DNA of 64,000 bases. It comes from Glaciecola petra (GTDB taxonomy: Bacteria; Pseudomonadota; Gammaproteobacteria; Enterobacterales; Alteromonadaceae). The DNA lies in NCBI RefSeq assembly GCF_031846345.1, contig NZ_JAVRHX010000002.1, positions 62,001-126,000 of the forward strand. The letters run 5' to 3'. A model generated the notes under the pieces. That model was not told where the DNA came from. It saw only the letters and a program-made list of their open reading frames with translations, and did no database searches. The position numbers were made by a program, and so were the translations under genes. This document shows, piece by piece, positions 26,057 to 35,500 of this stretch (position 1 is its first letter; the number at the start of each line of letters is the position of its first letter).

Positions 26057-27436
26057 ATGAGTCAAGGTAAGGTCGTCCAAATAATTGGCGCTGTTGTGGA
26101 TATCGAGTTTCCACAATCATCAGTTCCAAGAGTGTATGACGCACTACAAGTGACCGAAGGTGACTTAACGGGCTTAACCCTGGAAGTACAACAACAATTG
26201 GGTGGCGGTGTCGTTCGTTCAATTGCAATGGGTACAACCGATGGTTTACGTCGTAATTTAAGCGTTAAAAACACAGGGGCTGCTATTCAAGTGCCTGTGG
26301 GTACAGCCACACTTGGCCGTATCATGGACGTGTTAGGTAACCCTATCGACGAAGCCGGCCCTATTGGTGAAGAAGAACGTATGTCTATTCACCGTGAAGC
26401 ACCAAGTTATGAAGATCAATCTAGCTCAATTGAACTACTAGAAACGGGTATCAAGGTTATCGACCTGGTATGTCCTTTCGCTAAAGGTGGTAAAGTTGGC
26501 TTGTTTGGTGGTGCCGGTGTTGGTAAAACTGTAAACATGATGGAATTGATTCGTAACATCGCAATCGAGCACAGCGGATACTCAGTATTTGCCGGTGTTG
26601 GTGAGCGTACTCGTGAGGGTAACGATTTTTATCACGAAATGAACGAATCAAACGTACTAGATAAAGTATCATTGGTTTACGGTCAAATGAACGAGCCACC
26701 TGGAAACCGTTTACGTGTTGCACTAACGGGCTTAACAATGGCTGAAAAATTCCGTGATGAAGGACGTGATGTACTTTTCTTCGTAGATAACATCTATCGT
26801 TATACCCTAGCTGGTACAGAAGTATCTGCACTACTTGGTCGTATGCCGTCAGCGGTTGGTTATCAGCCAACCTTAGCGGAAGAAATGGGTGTACTACAAG
26901 AACGTATTACTTCAACTAAGACAGGTTCGATTACCTCAATCCAAGCGGTATACGTACCAGCGGATGATTTGACCGATCCATCACCAGCTACGACTTTTGC
27001 TCACTTGGATGCAACGGTTGTATTGTCTCGTGATATCGCTTCATTAGGTATTTATCCTGCGGTTGACCCACTTGATTCTACATCTCGTCAGCTAGACCCA
27101 CTAGTTATTGGTCAAGAGCATTATGACGTAGCACGTGGTGTTCAGTCTGTATTACAGCGATATAAAGAGCTTAAAGATATCATTGCGATATTAGGTATGG
27201 ACGAGTTATCTGAAGAAGACAAGCAAGTAGTATCACGTGCTCGTAAAATTCAGCGTTTCTTGTCACAACCTTTCTTCGTAGCAGAAGTCTTTACCGGTTC
27301 TCCGGGTAAATATGTTTCACTTAAAGACACCATCAGTGGCTTCAAGGGCATATTAGACGGTGAATACGATAGTCTTCCAGAACAAGCTTTTTATATGGTT
27401 GGTTCAATAGACGAAGCCTTAGAGAAATCTAAGTAG
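26057..27436 (+). CDS. atpD: ATP synthase F1 subunit beta
   Basis: The 459-residue catalytic subunit has Walker A GGAGVGKT near residues 151-158, the GERTREGNDFYHEM loop with the catalytic Glu, and the DELSEED lever region written here as MDELSEEDK. It hydrolyses or makes ATP at three sites per enzyme. Length and position are standard. Confidence 0.99.
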   Translation: MSQGKVVQIIGAVVDIEFPQSSVPRVYDALQVTEGDLTGLTLEVQQQLGGGVVRSIAMGTTDGLRRNLSVKNTGAAIQVPVGTATLGRIMDVLGNPIDEAGPIGEEERMSIHREAPSYEDQSSSIELLETGIKVIDLVCPFAKGGKVGLFGGAGVGKTVNMMELIRNIAIEHSGYSVFAGVGERTREGNDFYHEMNESNVLDKVSLVYGQMNEPPGNRLRVALTGLTMAEKFRDEGRDVLFFVDNIYRYTLAGTEVSALLGRMPSAVGYQPTLAEEMGVLQERITSTKTGSITSIQAVYVPADDLTDPSPATTFAHLDATVVLSRDIASLGIYPAVDPLDSTSRQLDPLVIGQEHYDVARGVQSVLQRYKELKDIIAILGMDELSEEDKQVVSRARKIQRFLSQPFFVAEVFTGSPGKYVSLKDTISGFKGILDGEYDSLPEQAFYMVGSIDEALEKSK

Positions 27437-27453
27437 TAAAAAGGGGACCAATC

Positions 27454-27867
27454 ATGGCTATGACGACACACTTGGACGTAGTAAGTGCTGAAACTGAGAT
27501 CTTCTCAGGTCGCGTTGAAACTATCCAAGTAACCGGTAGTGAAGGTGAATTAGGAATACATCCTGGTCATGCGCCTTTGATTACTACTTTGCAGCCTGGC
27601 ATGGTTAGAGTAGTTAAACAGCATGGTGAAGAAGAACTCATTTATGTTGCTGGCGGTATTTTAGAAGTACAGCCTCATTCTGTTTCTGTTCTAGCTGACA
27701 CGGCTGTTCGTGCTGAAGATCTTGATGAGTCGGCAGCTGAAGAAGCCAGAAAGCATGCAGAAGAAAGAATCGCTCAAGGTGGTGCTGACTTCAATTATGC
27801 TGAAGCGGCAATTGAACTAGCTGAGGCAATTGCACAGCTGCGTTTAATACAAAAAATAAAGAAATAA
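27454..27867 (+). CDS. atpC: ATP synthase F1 subunit epsilon
   Basis: The 137-residue protein has the N-terminal beta-sandwich (LDVVSAETEIFSGRVETIQV, GELGIHPGHAPLIT) and a helical C-terminal regulatory region. It binds gamma and inhibits ATP hydrolysis. Last gene of the operon, directly followed by a long terminator. Confidence 0.97.
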   Translation: MAMTTHLDVVSAETEIFSGRVETIQVTGSEGELGIHPGHAPLITTLQPGMVRVVKQHGEEELIYVAGGILEVQPHSVSVLADTAVRAEDLDESAAEEARKHAEERIAQGGADFNYAEAAIELAEAIAQLRLIQKIKK

Positions 27868-27872
27868 GTATC

Positions 27873-27930
27873 AAAAAAGGGGGCAGTGTAAATTACTCTA
27901 TTAGAGTCTTTTACACTGCCCCCTTTTTTT
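27873..27930 (+). terminator. Long terminator closing the atp operon
   Basis: A roughly 20-bp perfect stem built from AAAAAAGGGGGCAGTGTAAA and its complement closes an inner hairpin (ACTCTATTAGAGT) and ends in a seven-T run. The G5/C5 core makes it the strongest hairpin seen in the window. It is symmetrical enough to work in either direction. Confidence 0.95.
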
Positions 27931-28028
27931 ATTCACGTCAGACAATAATTCAACGCTGTATATTTCACCTCAAATATTTTAATCTACAGACGATTAAGCA
28001 TTAAAACATTCTCTTAAGGAGAAATCAT

Positions 28029-28508
28029 ATGTCTGCCAATAACGAAATAGAATTCCGCTTTTTAGCCGAGCCAACAGATGTTAATTTTGGCGGCAAAGTG
28101 CATGGCGGTATGGTCATGAAATGGATTGACCAGGCCTCCTATGCTTGCGCTGCTCAATGGAGTAAACGTTATTGTGTAACGGTATCCGCAAACGCAATTC
28201 GGTTTATCAGGCCAATATTGGTAGGGCAAATGGTAAGTGTAGATGCGCGTATTGTGCATACTGGCAACACCAGCATGCACATATATGTAGTTGTGCGAGC
28301 CGGTGACCCTAAACAAGATAATATTACGGTTACTAACCGTTGTTTTATAAGTTTCATGGCAATGGATGAAGCAGGTTATCCTGTAGAAGTTCCTCATTAT
28401 GAACCTGTGAGTGATGAAGATAAAAAATTAGAAAAAGTAGCTATTCATGCCAAGGACTTTGCCAAAAAATTAGACAAAGACTTTGAGCAAACTTTAGGCT
28501 GGAAATAG
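28029..28508 (+). CDS. Acyl-CoA thioesterase, hotdog fold
   Basis: The 159-residue protein matches the YciA/BFIT acyl-CoA thioesterase group: FGGKVHGGMVMKWIDQASYACAAQW (conserved GG.v..wiD helix), SANAIRFIRPILVGQMV and NRCFISFMAMDEAG. It likely hydrolyses acyl-CoA to fatty acid and CoA, acting as an oligomer in the cytoplasm. AAGGAG precedes ATG 28029. It is a single-gene unit after the atp terminator. Chain-length preference is unknown. Confidence 0.9.
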   Translation: MSANNEIEFRFLAEPTDVNFGGKVHGGMVMKWIDQASYACAAQWSKRYCVTVSANAIRFIRPILVGQMVSVDARIVHTGNTSMHIYVVVRAGDPKQDNITVTNRCFISFMAMDEAGYPVEVPHYEPVSDEDKKLEKVAIHAKDFAKKLDKDFEQTLGWK

Positions 28509-28585
28509 CCCTGTTAAGGCTTTCTCTTATGCAAAGTTCAGGTTAAGCTACATAAGGTGATAATTAATAACAAAAAGAGAGTTAT

Positions 28586-28822
28586 ATGCAGTTTACTAAA
28601 GATCTCGCAGAAGAACTTAACCTCATTCTTAAGTTTCCTGACAAAAGCCTGATGCAAGGGATTAAGATACATGGCGATGCAGAGCCTGAAATAATAGCTG
28701 CAGCTCAACGACTTTTTGACAAAGGCGTCATTTCACAAGCAGACGGTGGGTATCTTACCGATCTCGGTCATGACTTAGCAGGGCATGCACAAGTTATTTT
28801 TTCAGCACTAACACATACTTAG
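28586..28822 (+). CDS. TIGR02647 family protein, small conserved
   Basis: The 78-residue acidic protein matches the small gammaproteobacterial family TIGR02647: it starts MQFTKDLAEELNLILKF, has GIKIHGDAEPEIIAAAQRLFDKG, and ends in a GGYLTDLGHDLAGHAQ helix. The middle resembles a winged helix. Its function is unknown; I do not assign one. AGAGAG ribosome site. Confidence 0.85.
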   Translation: MQFTKDLAEELNLILKFPDKSLMQGIKIHGDAEPEIIAAAQRLFDKGVISQADGGYLTDLGHDLAGHAQVIFSALTHT

Positions 28823-29013
28823 CCCATTTAAAGTCAGACTGAGCGTACGATTTACTAGTCTAAAGTTTATGTATATAAGAACGATATATATATATTCTTA
28901 AATCTAAAACAGGTTAAGGCAGACAGACGTTTTATTACATTATAAGAACGTTTGTCCTATAATTTAACTGTTAACACTCTGCAGAGTATTTACTTGTTGA
29001 CCCAAGGTGGTAT

Positions 29014-30465
29014 ATGCACGGTTCTGTCGGCCATTCTATTTATACTAAATCAGTTGTTGATTTAGTTAATATTATCCATAGCAAATCACCTCAGAAGGAT
29101 TCCCTTTTTGAACAAGCGGAGCAATTTTTTCTACACTATCAAGAAGATAAAGCGCAATTAAGAAATTTAAAAACAGAATTTGAAAAGGCGGAATCAAGCT
29201 TCAATACGGCGACTAAAAAAACAACTGAACTACTTCGTAAGAAATTTAACCGTGCCAAACAAGCTTATAGAGAAGAAAAGACCCGACAACAAGATTTAAG
29301 ACTAAAACGCCTCGGGCAGGTACTTGAAGTTTGCGCAAAATTAATCAGACTCTCAGAAGGCAGTGATTGGGATAAGACCCAAGTCAATAGTGCTAAAATG
29401 TTGGGCACTCTGCAAATGGTATGCCCTACAGAGGGCGTGAGAGTAAGAGAAGAAAAACAGAGATTTAAACCTGCTTATAAAGCAGTAATTTCAATGCGTT
29501 TACTTGATAAACTCTTGGCTGACAAACAGGTCAATTTACAATACTTACAAGCGCGTTATGTCGAGGCAGAACGTTATAGTGCTGAAGGTGAAGGGCTCAC
29601 TAGTTTTCATGAAGAAATAGCTATTCCGATCATTATTGCAGCAATTTTCCAAGATGTCGGCCTTCTTCATCCTGAAGCACAGAGGATATTAAAGGGAGAA
29701 GATGGTCAACGAGATGAATTTGCGTTACTAGAAAAAGTAGCAAGAGTAACACTTCTAAAAGTGAACCATAAACATACCCTAGAATATATAGTACATGGCT
29801 TAGGTGTAGAACTTTATGTCGGCGATTCCAAAGAAGCGAGAACCGAATTTAATTTAAAACAAGAACAAAGAATGAAGTTACTTCAAGCCCTTTTAATGGG
29901 TGCATTGCAACCTAAATTAGGTTTAGGCAATTTGATCAAAGTCCCGCAAATTTACACTTCTTTTATATTTTCTTCAAAACCTAAACAGAGTTTAGCTGAT
30001 TTACCAAAAGCAGGCTTAGTCATTGCGAACGCCGCTAAACAATCAGCCATTAGCAAAGTTGCTGCAGATAGTTTGTTGGCCATTGTTGGACATTTCCCAC
30101 AAGGTTTCGGAATTACATATGTACCATTAGAAGTAGATGGATCGTTCTCCGATAGTTATGAATTTGCTATTGTGACCGGACTCAACCCCTCTGATCCTTT
30201 CGAACCTATCTGTAGAGTAGCAACACGTAATCTGACTTTTATCGGGAATGGGCAAGTTAAAATAATCGATGTAGACAGTAATTTGTATTTCCCTGAGCCT
30301 AAAAAAATGCTCGAGAAAATCGATCCTGAGCGCTTAAAGCTTATTTTGAAGAAATTGGTTTCAAATTTTGAAGAACGTAAAGATTTAGACTTAATACCCA
30401 GTCACTGGGATCCTTATGGGTTTTTCGAATACAAAGATTTACAAAATTTGTGGAAAAAAACCTAG
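29014..30465 (+). CDS. Conserved-looking protein of unknown function, coiled coil
   Basis: I do not recognise this 483-residue protein. An N-terminal charged coiled coil (about residues 40-100, rich in K/E/Q) is followed by an alpha-helical core including FHEEIAIPIIIAAIFQDVGLLHPEA, which faintly recalls an HD-GYP-type helical domain without the HD metal motif. A C-terminal mixed region with GHFPQGFGITYVPLEVDG follows and the protein ends SHWDPYGFFEYKDL. There is no signal peptide or membrane segment. AAGGTGG precedes ATG 29014. The next gene starts 41 bases later, so cotranscription is possible. Confidence 0.75.
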   Translation: MHGSVGHSIYTKSVVDLVNIIHSKSPQKDSLFEQAEQFFLHYQEDKAQLRNLKTEFEKAESSFNTATKKTTELLRKKFNRAKQAYREEKTRQQDLRLKRLGQVLEVCAKLIRLSEGSDWDKTQVNSAKMLGTLQMVCPTEGVRVREEKQRFKPAYKAVISMRLLDKLLADKQVNLQYLQARYVEAERYSAEGEGLTSFHEEIAIPIIIAAIFQDVGLLHPEAQRILKGEDGQRDEFALLEKVARVTLLKVNHKHTLEYIVHGLGVELYVGDSKEARTEFNLKQEQRMKLLQALLMGALQPKLGLGNLIKVPQIYTSFIFSSKPKQSLADLPKAGLVIANAAKQSAISKVAADSLLAIVGHFPQGFGITYVPLEVDGSFSDSYEFAIVTGLNPSDPFEPICRVATRNLTFIGNGQVKIIDVDSNLYFPEPKKMLEKIDPERLKLILKKLVSNFEERKDLDLIPSHWDPYGFFEYKDLQNLWKKT

Positions 30466-30506
30466 ATCCTATACAATAACCCTTTGTTGTTTGGAACACG
30501 CAGCTA

Positions 30507-31145
30507 ATGTGGATTTATTTAACCCGTCACGCAGAAACACATGGCAATATTAATCGTATTGTACAAACACCCGATACCCCTTTAACAGCACATGGGATAC
30601 AGCAAGCTGACGCATTAGCATTAGCTTATAGTCAATTACCTATCGAGCAAATTGTCTGCAGTGACTATGCGCGCACTTTATCAACAGCAACACCTTTGCA
30701 CAAACTTACACAATGCAAGTTAATGCTGGAGCCTTTGCTACGTGAAAGAAACTTCGGCGATTTACGAGGACAGCACTACGATCAAATAAAAGCCGATTTT
30801 TTTGCACAAGACTATCATCCTCCGAATGGAGAGTCTTATCCTCAATTTGTTGAACGGGTCAAATTAGCATGGCAAACCATTATTGATTTAACCGATCATA
30901 CGTCAAATGCAGAAGCAAACAGCGGTATAATGGTTATGACTCATGGCTTAGTAATACGCTGTATATTAACTGAGATAATCAAAATAAGTCCTGACATCTT
31001 ATTAAGTACTGATATTCAAAACACCAGTGTCTGTAGGATAAATAGTCAAGAATATACTGATATGCCGTTACTTTGTGATGTTTCACATCTGAGTGCTATT
31101 CAAGTTCAACCGTTTACAAAATATGCAAAGCCGGGTGCTGTTTAA
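30507..31145 (+). CDS. Histidine phosphatase family protein
   Basis: The 212-residue protein carries the phosphoglycerate-mutase-like signature LTRHAETHGN at residues 4-13 (catalytic His in RHAET), the second-half LLRERNFGDLRGQ with a catalytic Glu, and VMTHGLVIRCIL with the second active His. Members remove phosphate from sugars, alpha-ribazole phosphate or proteins. No cobalamin genes are nearby, so CobC is not supported. Substrate unknown. Confidence 0.9.
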   Translation: MWIYLTRHAETHGNINRIVQTPDTPLTAHGIQQADALALAYSQLPIEQIVCSDYARTLSTATPLHKLTQCKLMLEPLLRERNFGDLRGQHYDQIKADFFAQDYHPPNGESYPQFVERVKLAWQTIIDLTDHTSNAEANSGIMVMTHGLVIRCILTEIIKISPDILLSTDIQNTSVCRINSQEYTDMPLLCDVSHLSAIQVQPFTKYAKPGAV

Positions 31146-31250
31146 TAAATCTGAAGGGCTCGACCACCATCTTGTGTTGATATTGGATTTAGGACGGAAA
31201 TTAGGTGACAATTAACTGGCTCAATAAATATTATCTAGTCAGTAAAAGGA

Positions 31251-32549
31251 TTGAACAAGAAAGTGACGGATTCTACACAAGAAAAACCAAAACCGATTTT
31301 GCAAGCCTTGCAATATCATCAGCATATTTGTGAATGGCTTGAAGTTAATGAACCCAAAGTTTGGCACTGGTTTTCTGATTTAGATACTTTAGAGAAAAGC
31401 ATTGAAAATACGCGTAATTCACTTTTAAAAGAAACCTATCGATTAACACCAGAGTCCCATTCAAACGTGTATGAGCTTTGCCAATTAGCGATGCAAAGGT
31501 TGGGTATTGACGCTCCTGTGACAATATATCAAGCTAATGATGGTGCTATGAACGCCGCGCTTTATTATATCCCTGGTGAGATTCATATTGTATTGTTTGG
31601 GGCACTCATAGATAAGCTTGAAAAATTAGAGCTTTTAGCCTTGTTGGGTCACGAATTAGCTCATTTTTTGCTTTGGTCTATGGATGAAGGTCGGTACTTA
31701 ATTGCACATCAAGTGCTAGAGGATTCTGTTGCTCAAGCGCCACACAACAATGCCCTGTATGAAACCGCTCGATTATTTAGCCTCCATACCGAAATTTTTG
31801 CTGATAGAGGCGCAGTAGTCGCTACCCAAGATTATCGATATTCTATCGCCGTGCTAGTGAAAGTAATGACAGGCCTGTCTAGCGTAGCCCCTGACGCGTT
31901 TTTATCTCAAGCTAAAGAGCTAGATGAAAAAGGCAATATTTCCGATGCTAAAAGCCATCCCGAGTCTTACTTACGTGCCTTGTTTGTTGATAAATGGCAG
32001 TCTATTCAAACTATCGAGATGCCGACAGATTCAGCTGTAAAGCTAACAAATGAGGGCCAGGCGATAGCTACAAACGCAGAACAATTAGACGCCTGGATAC
32101 TCTCAAAGTTAAAAGGTAAATTGAGTATTCATAGCTTAGATTTGCTTGATCAACAGCAGTTAAGTAGAGACACTTCAGGGTTTTTTAGGTACTTCTTGAA
32201 TGAGACAGAGTTTGAAACCGAAGAAGTTAAGAATCAACTTTCGATGTATTTTTCAGATTGGGATGTGCATCAAGATGTACTCAATATAGATACGCTAAAA
32301 GAGCGTGATTTTGACGACAGTATCTTAGACTATTTTATTGCACTAATTTTTGATCTAGCCTTTGCTGATCGTGAGCAAAGCGACGAAATACTGACCAAGG
32401 GCGCTGATGTTGCAGCAAAATTAGATGTTTTAGACATGTACAAGAATAAATTAAAAAGTGTATTAAAAATTCCAAAGAGAAAGGCCGACAAACTTTGCTC
32501 ACTAGCAATAAATCTGCAAATAGACGCTAAACATAAGGCGGCACAATAA
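31251..32549 (+). CDS. M48-like metallopeptidase, helicase partner
   Basis: The 432-residue protein has an M48-type zinc site: HELAH at residues 134-138 and the third ligand region HTEIFADRGA with E181 and D185 (the E-x-x-x-D pattern of M48 enzymes). An N-terminal helical region is followed by the peptidase core, then a helical C-terminal extension of about 200 residues. No clear membrane helix is seen, so it is probably cytosolic, unlike HtpX. The start is TTG 31251 or GTG 31263; the latter has better spacing from AAAGGA. Its TAA overlaps the ATG of the giant helicase gene, implying one operon and joint function. Confidence 0.82.
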   Translation: MNKKVTDSTQEKPKPILQALQYHQHICEWLEVNEPKVWHWFSDLDTLEKSIENTRNSLLKETYRLTPESHSNVYELCQLAMQRLGIDAPVTIYQANDGAMNAALYYIPGEIHIVLFGALIDKLEKLELLALLGHELAHFLLWSMDEGRYLIAHQVLEDSVAQAPHNNALYETARLFSLHTEIFADRGAVVATQDYRYSIAVLVKVMTGLSSVAPDAFLSQAKELDEKGNISDAKSHPESYLRALFVDKWQSIQTIEMPTDSAVKLTNEGQAIATNAEQLDAWILSKLKGKLSIHSLDLLDQQQLSRDTSGFFRYFLNETEFETEEVKNQLSMYFSDWDVHQDVLNIDTLKERDFDDSILDYFIALIFDLAFADREQSDEILTKGADVAAKLDVLDMYKNKLKSVLKIPKRKADKLCSLAINLQIDAKHKAAQ

Positions 32550-35500
32550 TGTCGGAGCATAAACCAAGCCTTGAAGAAGCCTTAGATAAATTTGATGGGG
32601 CTTTGCCCGACAACGATTTAGTGCATATGTTTGCCCCTTTGATGCGTGAAATCGCTCATCTGCATAATCAGCACTTAGTCGCTAAAGTGCATCCGCGTAA
32701 TATTTTTGAACATCAAGATGGCAGTTTATATTTAATCAATCCTGACGGGTTTTCAATGCAAACTAACCCGCGCGCGTTGACTAAAGTGCAGGCTAAAAAC
32801 GATTCTGCATTAAAAGTACTTGGTAATTTGAGTGTGACATCAGGCCATGAATTTGGCGCAGAAATCGAAGACTTAGATGTAAAACGCGATACAGACATAG
32901 ACAAAATTGAAAAACCTATTTATCTCACCGGTTATTTGTCTTGGGAAAATAAACTCGCTCACCATGATGAATTAACCGATATATTCAACCTAGGTTTGAT
33001 CATGGCTGCTGCAGCATGCAATCTCGATTTAAACGATAACAATGATTTATCAACTTTTTCCCAAAATCGTTCTAATTTGTATCGTTTAAACCCTCGATTA
33101 CACCCTGCAATAGCCAATATGATAGAGGGAATGACAGCACTCAATCGTCATGATCGCGAATCGGATATCACAGCTTTAGCATTACGCTTAGAAAATTACC
33201 GCGACCAACAAGGGCGTTTTAATTCAGAGCAACTAATCGAAAATATCAAAGAAATCCCTTCGCGTCGTGAAGCAATACTCGCAAATTTACGCGACCGCTT
33301 ATTTGATTTATCAAAACGTAATCGGCTTATACACTTTAAAGCGAGTCAAGCCAGTGTCAATTTAACAGTTGCTAGCGTACCTTTGGTGATGCGTTTAGAG
33401 TCTATACGAAAGGAGCAATTATGCACCTGGCAGAAGAAGTTCTCGCAAAGTATATTAAGTGGAAAGCCACAATCGTTAGGCACGTGGTTGCGTTTTGAAG
33501 ATCAACCATATTTACCTACTGCTATTAACCGACTCATACAGCAATCGAGAAAAGATAAAGCTGAGTATGGTTTTAGCAGCTTGCGATTAGTGGTTGGTTT
33601 TTTACATTGGTACAATTTAAAAGAAGCGCCAAAAGACAAAATATCGTCTCCATTATTATGGTTAAGTGTCGACGTTAAAAAGAAAAAAGGTGTACGAGAT
33701 CATTATATGATCGACTGTCAAGATACCATTGCCGAATTCAATCCCGCACTTCGTCATTATTTAAAACAGTTATACGATATAAATTTGCCAGAATCAGTCG
33801 ATTTGGCAGAAACTTCACTTACACAAATACACACTGAAATTGCCGCTCAAATTGCCCAAACAGAACCTGATGTAAACTTAGATTTGGTAGAACAACCCTC
33901 GATTCGACTCATACACCAGAAAGCCGTAAAACGACTGCGTGCATTTGAAAAACGCAGAGGTAAACGCTCCCCAAGTGTTTCTTCTTTAGCTAATTTTAGT
34001 TACGACGCCGAAAATTATCTGCCGTTAGGCCGTGCTATTTTTGAAAAACATATTGTGGTGCAAGCATTACCTCAGCGTTCTGCTCTGGGTGAAGCTACAC
34101 AATCAAGACCTGATTTTATGACGGGTTCTGAAGTAGGCGCAGACACCTATGTTTTAGACAAAAATGATACAAGCCAATATGCTTGGGAAATTGATTTGGC
34201 AGAAGTTACATTAGCAAACTTTAACTACAAAAAAATGTCATTGGTGAGAGACTATTCCGCTTTAATCGACAATTCAGATTCGCTAACATCCCTCGATAGA
34301 CTTTTTTCAATTGAAGCAAAAGAACAAGAGCCATCTCTGCCTCCAGCGCTGCCCATTTCTAATCAGTGGAATGTTGTGCCATCAGATATGACACAAGACC
34401 AAGCGGTAGCCCTGGCTCGACAAGGCGAGAGTTTTATCATTCAAGGGCCACCTGGTACCGGAAAGTCACAAACTATTACCAACTTAATTGCTGATTTTGC
34501 AGCGCAAAATAAACGGGTATTGTTTGTGTGTGAAAAACGCGCTGCATTAGATGTTGTATTTAATCGCTTAAAACAAGCTGGGCTTGAAAAACTAGCCTGT
34601 ATTATTCATGACATTCAAGAAGATAAAAAACCCTTTATTCATGATTTAAAAGCAGTATACGAAACTTGGTTTGAGCAACACTCAAACCTTGAATTAAATC
34701 AAGCTAAGCGTGAAAGAAGCATACAAGCATTCACTGAGAATTTTGCTCAAATAGAAGCATTAGACAGGCTTCTTAATCAGAGTAATAACAACGAAGCTGT
34801 ATCCATTAGTAGTCTAATTCGGCAGCATATGAGCCTACCCAGTTTAGATAGCGAATATTCTGCGGTAATACGTGAGTTACTGCCAAGTATGTCACATTGG
34901 CAAACACATAAGCCTTTGGCTCAACGCATCGCGCAAAGTGTTAAACAACAATTTGGCTATAAGGCTTTAGCCGGCTCGATTTATAGCAAATTAAACGAAA
35001 CTTTAGTTACCCAAGATAATGCTTTTAGAGCAATCAGCGAACGCATTCAAAAGGCTGAAAAACTCAGTGATGAGCTGGGCGATTACATGTTCGATTCCAT
35101 TGATGCCATTAGCGAAAGCTCAAAGAGTGACGACGAACCTGAAGTAAATATTAGCCTTGATAAAATCTGCGCATTAACATCGCTTTGCGAAAAGGCGGTA
35201 GAGTTTAATCTACATAATTTACTTTCTTTGTTTAATAGTCATTCCTCAGAAGCAAGTAAATTGGCCATGGGCATGAAAGAACTGGCGCAGCTTCAAGAAG
35301 TGGTTGATCTGAAACAACAAGCTGCCGCTCATTGGAAAGTAGCTTTTTCAGCTGAAGATACTAATAATGCGCTGGTTTTAGCAAATGAAAAAGAGAGCTC
35401 AATATTCCGTTTGTTTAGTAGTGATTGGCGCGCGCTTAAAAAAACGGTGTTGTCACAGTATGATTTTTCCGCCCATGCTGTAAAACCAAGTATTAGTAGT

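Noticed and set aside
26481..26870. 129-codon minus-strand frame inside atpD
   Set aside because: It is an antisense shadow of the conserved beta-subunit gene.
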